Source: Parabacteroides timonensis (GTDB lineage: Bacteria; Bacteroidota; Bacteroidia; Bacteroidales; Tannerellaceae). Taken from it: 64,000 nt of DNA. Position numbers and translations under genes: made by a program. How positions within the stretch are numbered: position 1 is the first letter of the stretch; each line of letters starts with the position of its first letter. Under the pieces are notes generated by a model. That model made no database searches. It was given only the letters and a program-made list of their open reading frames with translations, and was not told where the DNA came from. Positions 63,047 through 64,000 of this stretch are shown piece by piece. The stretch lies in the NCBI RefSeq assembly GCF_900128505.1, contig NZ_LT669940.1, positions 124,001 through 188,000 of the forward strand, read 5' to 3'.

Positions 63047-64000
63047 TTAAATTTTGATATCATAGGAAAGAATGCATTCTTTATATAATCCATTATATCC
63101 ATATAAGATGTTGTTTACCTCATCGAATACGAATAGAATAGGAGAAATGTCAAATCTATATTCATTAATGTAATTACCATGATTATCATATATCAGCAAT
63201 TTGTCTTTATAAGGATTCTTCATAAAATCTTCATAATTTAAACCTCTGTATAATAAAAAAATATATGATTTAGAGGCAAATGCATTGATAAATGTGTTTG
63301 TATTGGATTTGAAATTATTTATATTAATATGTGGTTTCTGCTTTTCACCCAAGATACTTTTTTTTAAATTGCCATCAAAATCAATGAAATCAATTTTGTC
63401 TTTGTAAAAATATGCATAGACCATTATGGAATCATTAGCAACTAATATGCCTTTATTTGAATAGAAAAAACTTTCAGGATGGTCATCTTTAGGGAATGAG
63501 TATAATACTTCTGTAGAATTATTGTCAAAATTATATTTACAAATACTTAATTGGAAAATGTTGTTGTATATTAAATATTTATTATACGAATAAACATTGT
63601 TCATTGGTTCGCCCGTATTGAATATGTTATATAGATTTTGTTTGTTAATATTGTTGTTTTTTAAATCGTAACCATAGGCATTCTTTCCTCTATTAAATCC
63701 TCCAATAAGGAATTGGCTGCTTGTACTTTTGTATAAATGTGGATTCGAAAATTCCATGGGACCTTCACCTTTATGACCAAAGCTGTTTAACAACTGAAAA
63801 TCAGGTGTCTGATATATGTGTATAATTGTATCAGATGATATTGATTGAAATATTATGTTGTTTTTTACTATAGCTAAATCTGAAACATCAAATATTTCGT
63901 TTAAATAAATCTCTTTTACTACTAATTTGTCAATTTCTTTTTGGGAGTTATTTTCACCCATATGTGTGTCCTTTAATTCATTACTATTGAACGAACAGGA
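63047..64000 (-). CDS. 6-bladed beta-propeller lipoprotein, 5' end beyond the window
   Basis: The frame is open to the window edge: codons before the ATG at 63961 read SCSFNSNELKDTH, i.e. a lipobox Cys (SC) and spacer, so the true start lies beyond 64000 and 63961 is internal. The ~317 residues seen show propeller blades (IIFQSISSDTIIHIYQTPDF, GEGPMEFSNPHLYKS, KLLIYDNHGNYINEYRF). Same family as the 61484-62533 protein, with GHKGEGPMEF typical of Bacteroidales propeller lipoproteins. Very AT-rich. Confidence 0.8.
   Translation of the reverse strand, partial: SCSFNSNELKDTHMGENNSQKEIDKLVVKEIYLNEIFDVSDLAIVKNNIIFQSISSDTIIHIYQTPDFQLLNSFGHKGEGPMEFSNPHLYKSTSSQFLIGGFNRGKNAYGYDLKNNNINKQNLYNIFNTGEPMNNVYSYNKYLIYNNIFQLSICKYNFDNNSTEVLYSFPKDDHPESFFYSNKGILVANDSIMVYAYFYKDKIDFIDFDGNLKKSILGEKQKPHININNFKSNTNTFINAFASKSYIFLLYRGLNYEDFMKNPYKDKLLIYDNHGNYINEYRFDISPILFVFDEVNNILYGYNGLYKECILSYDIKI

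Noticed and set aside
63047..63961. ATG at 63961 as the true start of the last propeller gene
   Set aside because: The frame stays open to the window edge and upstream codons encode a lipobox-like SC plus spacer, so the gene starts outside the window.

Overview
The window looks like chromosomal DNA of a gut Bacteroidales, most likely Parabacteroides or a close relative. The pointers are SusC/SusD and FecI/FecR genes, Bacteroidetes-type promoters (TAnnTTTG boxes without strong Shine-Dalgarno sequences), the Bacteroidetes order of ATP synthase genes with a long-leader subunit a, a BtuG-type surface propeller lipoprotein and an NVEALA-like peptide remnant. The genus is inference. No rRNA, tRNA, transposase, phage or CRISPR locus was seen.

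Region by region. (1) 1-4.3 kb: the 5' part of a TonB-dependent receptor behind a cobalamin riboswitch, then the anaerobic ribonucleotide reductase pair nrdD-nrdG. (2) 4.5-10.9 kb: two successive cobalamin-riboswitch units. Each begins with a paralogous small Cys-rich protein almost abutting an effector: a three-subunit biotin-dependent acyl-CoA (probably propionyl-CoA) carboxylase in the first, an AspT/YidE-type transporter in the second. (3) 10.9-18.1 kb: complete F1Fo ATP synthase operon on the minus strand (D-C-I-B-E-F-H-A-G). (4) 18.3-20.0 kb: a ThrE-type exporter behind another cobalamin riboswitch. (5) 20.2-31.3 kb: a polysaccharide-utilisation-like locus (ECF sigma, anti-sigma, SusC with STN domain, SusD, two surface lipoproteins, and a putative glycosidase with a sorting-domain-like tail). 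(6) 31.5-36.3 kb: a fifth cobalamin riboswitch with btuB, a btuG-like and a btuF-like gene. (7) 36.3-37.1 kb: gene-free DNA full of heptad repeats and nested palindromes. (8) 37.2-45.4 kb: arginase-family protein, sulfide:quinone-reductase-like flavoprotein, a membrane-anchored propeller/LuxR regulator, and carB behind what looks like a leader-peptide attenuator. (9) 45.5-58.5 kb: two paralogous O-antigen-ligase-like TPR membrane proteins flanking an RND efflux operon with two different permeases. (10) 58.5-64 kb: signal peptidase I, transglutaminase-like lipoprotein, two 6-bladed propeller lipoproteins (the last cut by the window edge) and a frameshifted NVEALA-like peptide gene.

The dominant theme is vitamin B12. 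Five cobalamin riboswitches lie within about 31 kb and govern uptake (TonB receptor; BtuB/BtuG/BtuF), a carboxylase next to the B12-dependent methylmalonyl-CoA mutase step, and two transporters. Most worth a second look: the riboswitch / Cys-rich ORF / coupled-effector architecture, the carB leader peptide and terminator, the repeat-derived hairpins inside two riboswitches, the 16-bp inverted repeat inside the btuF signal sequence, and the NVEALA/propeller/transglutaminase/signal-peptidase cluster.
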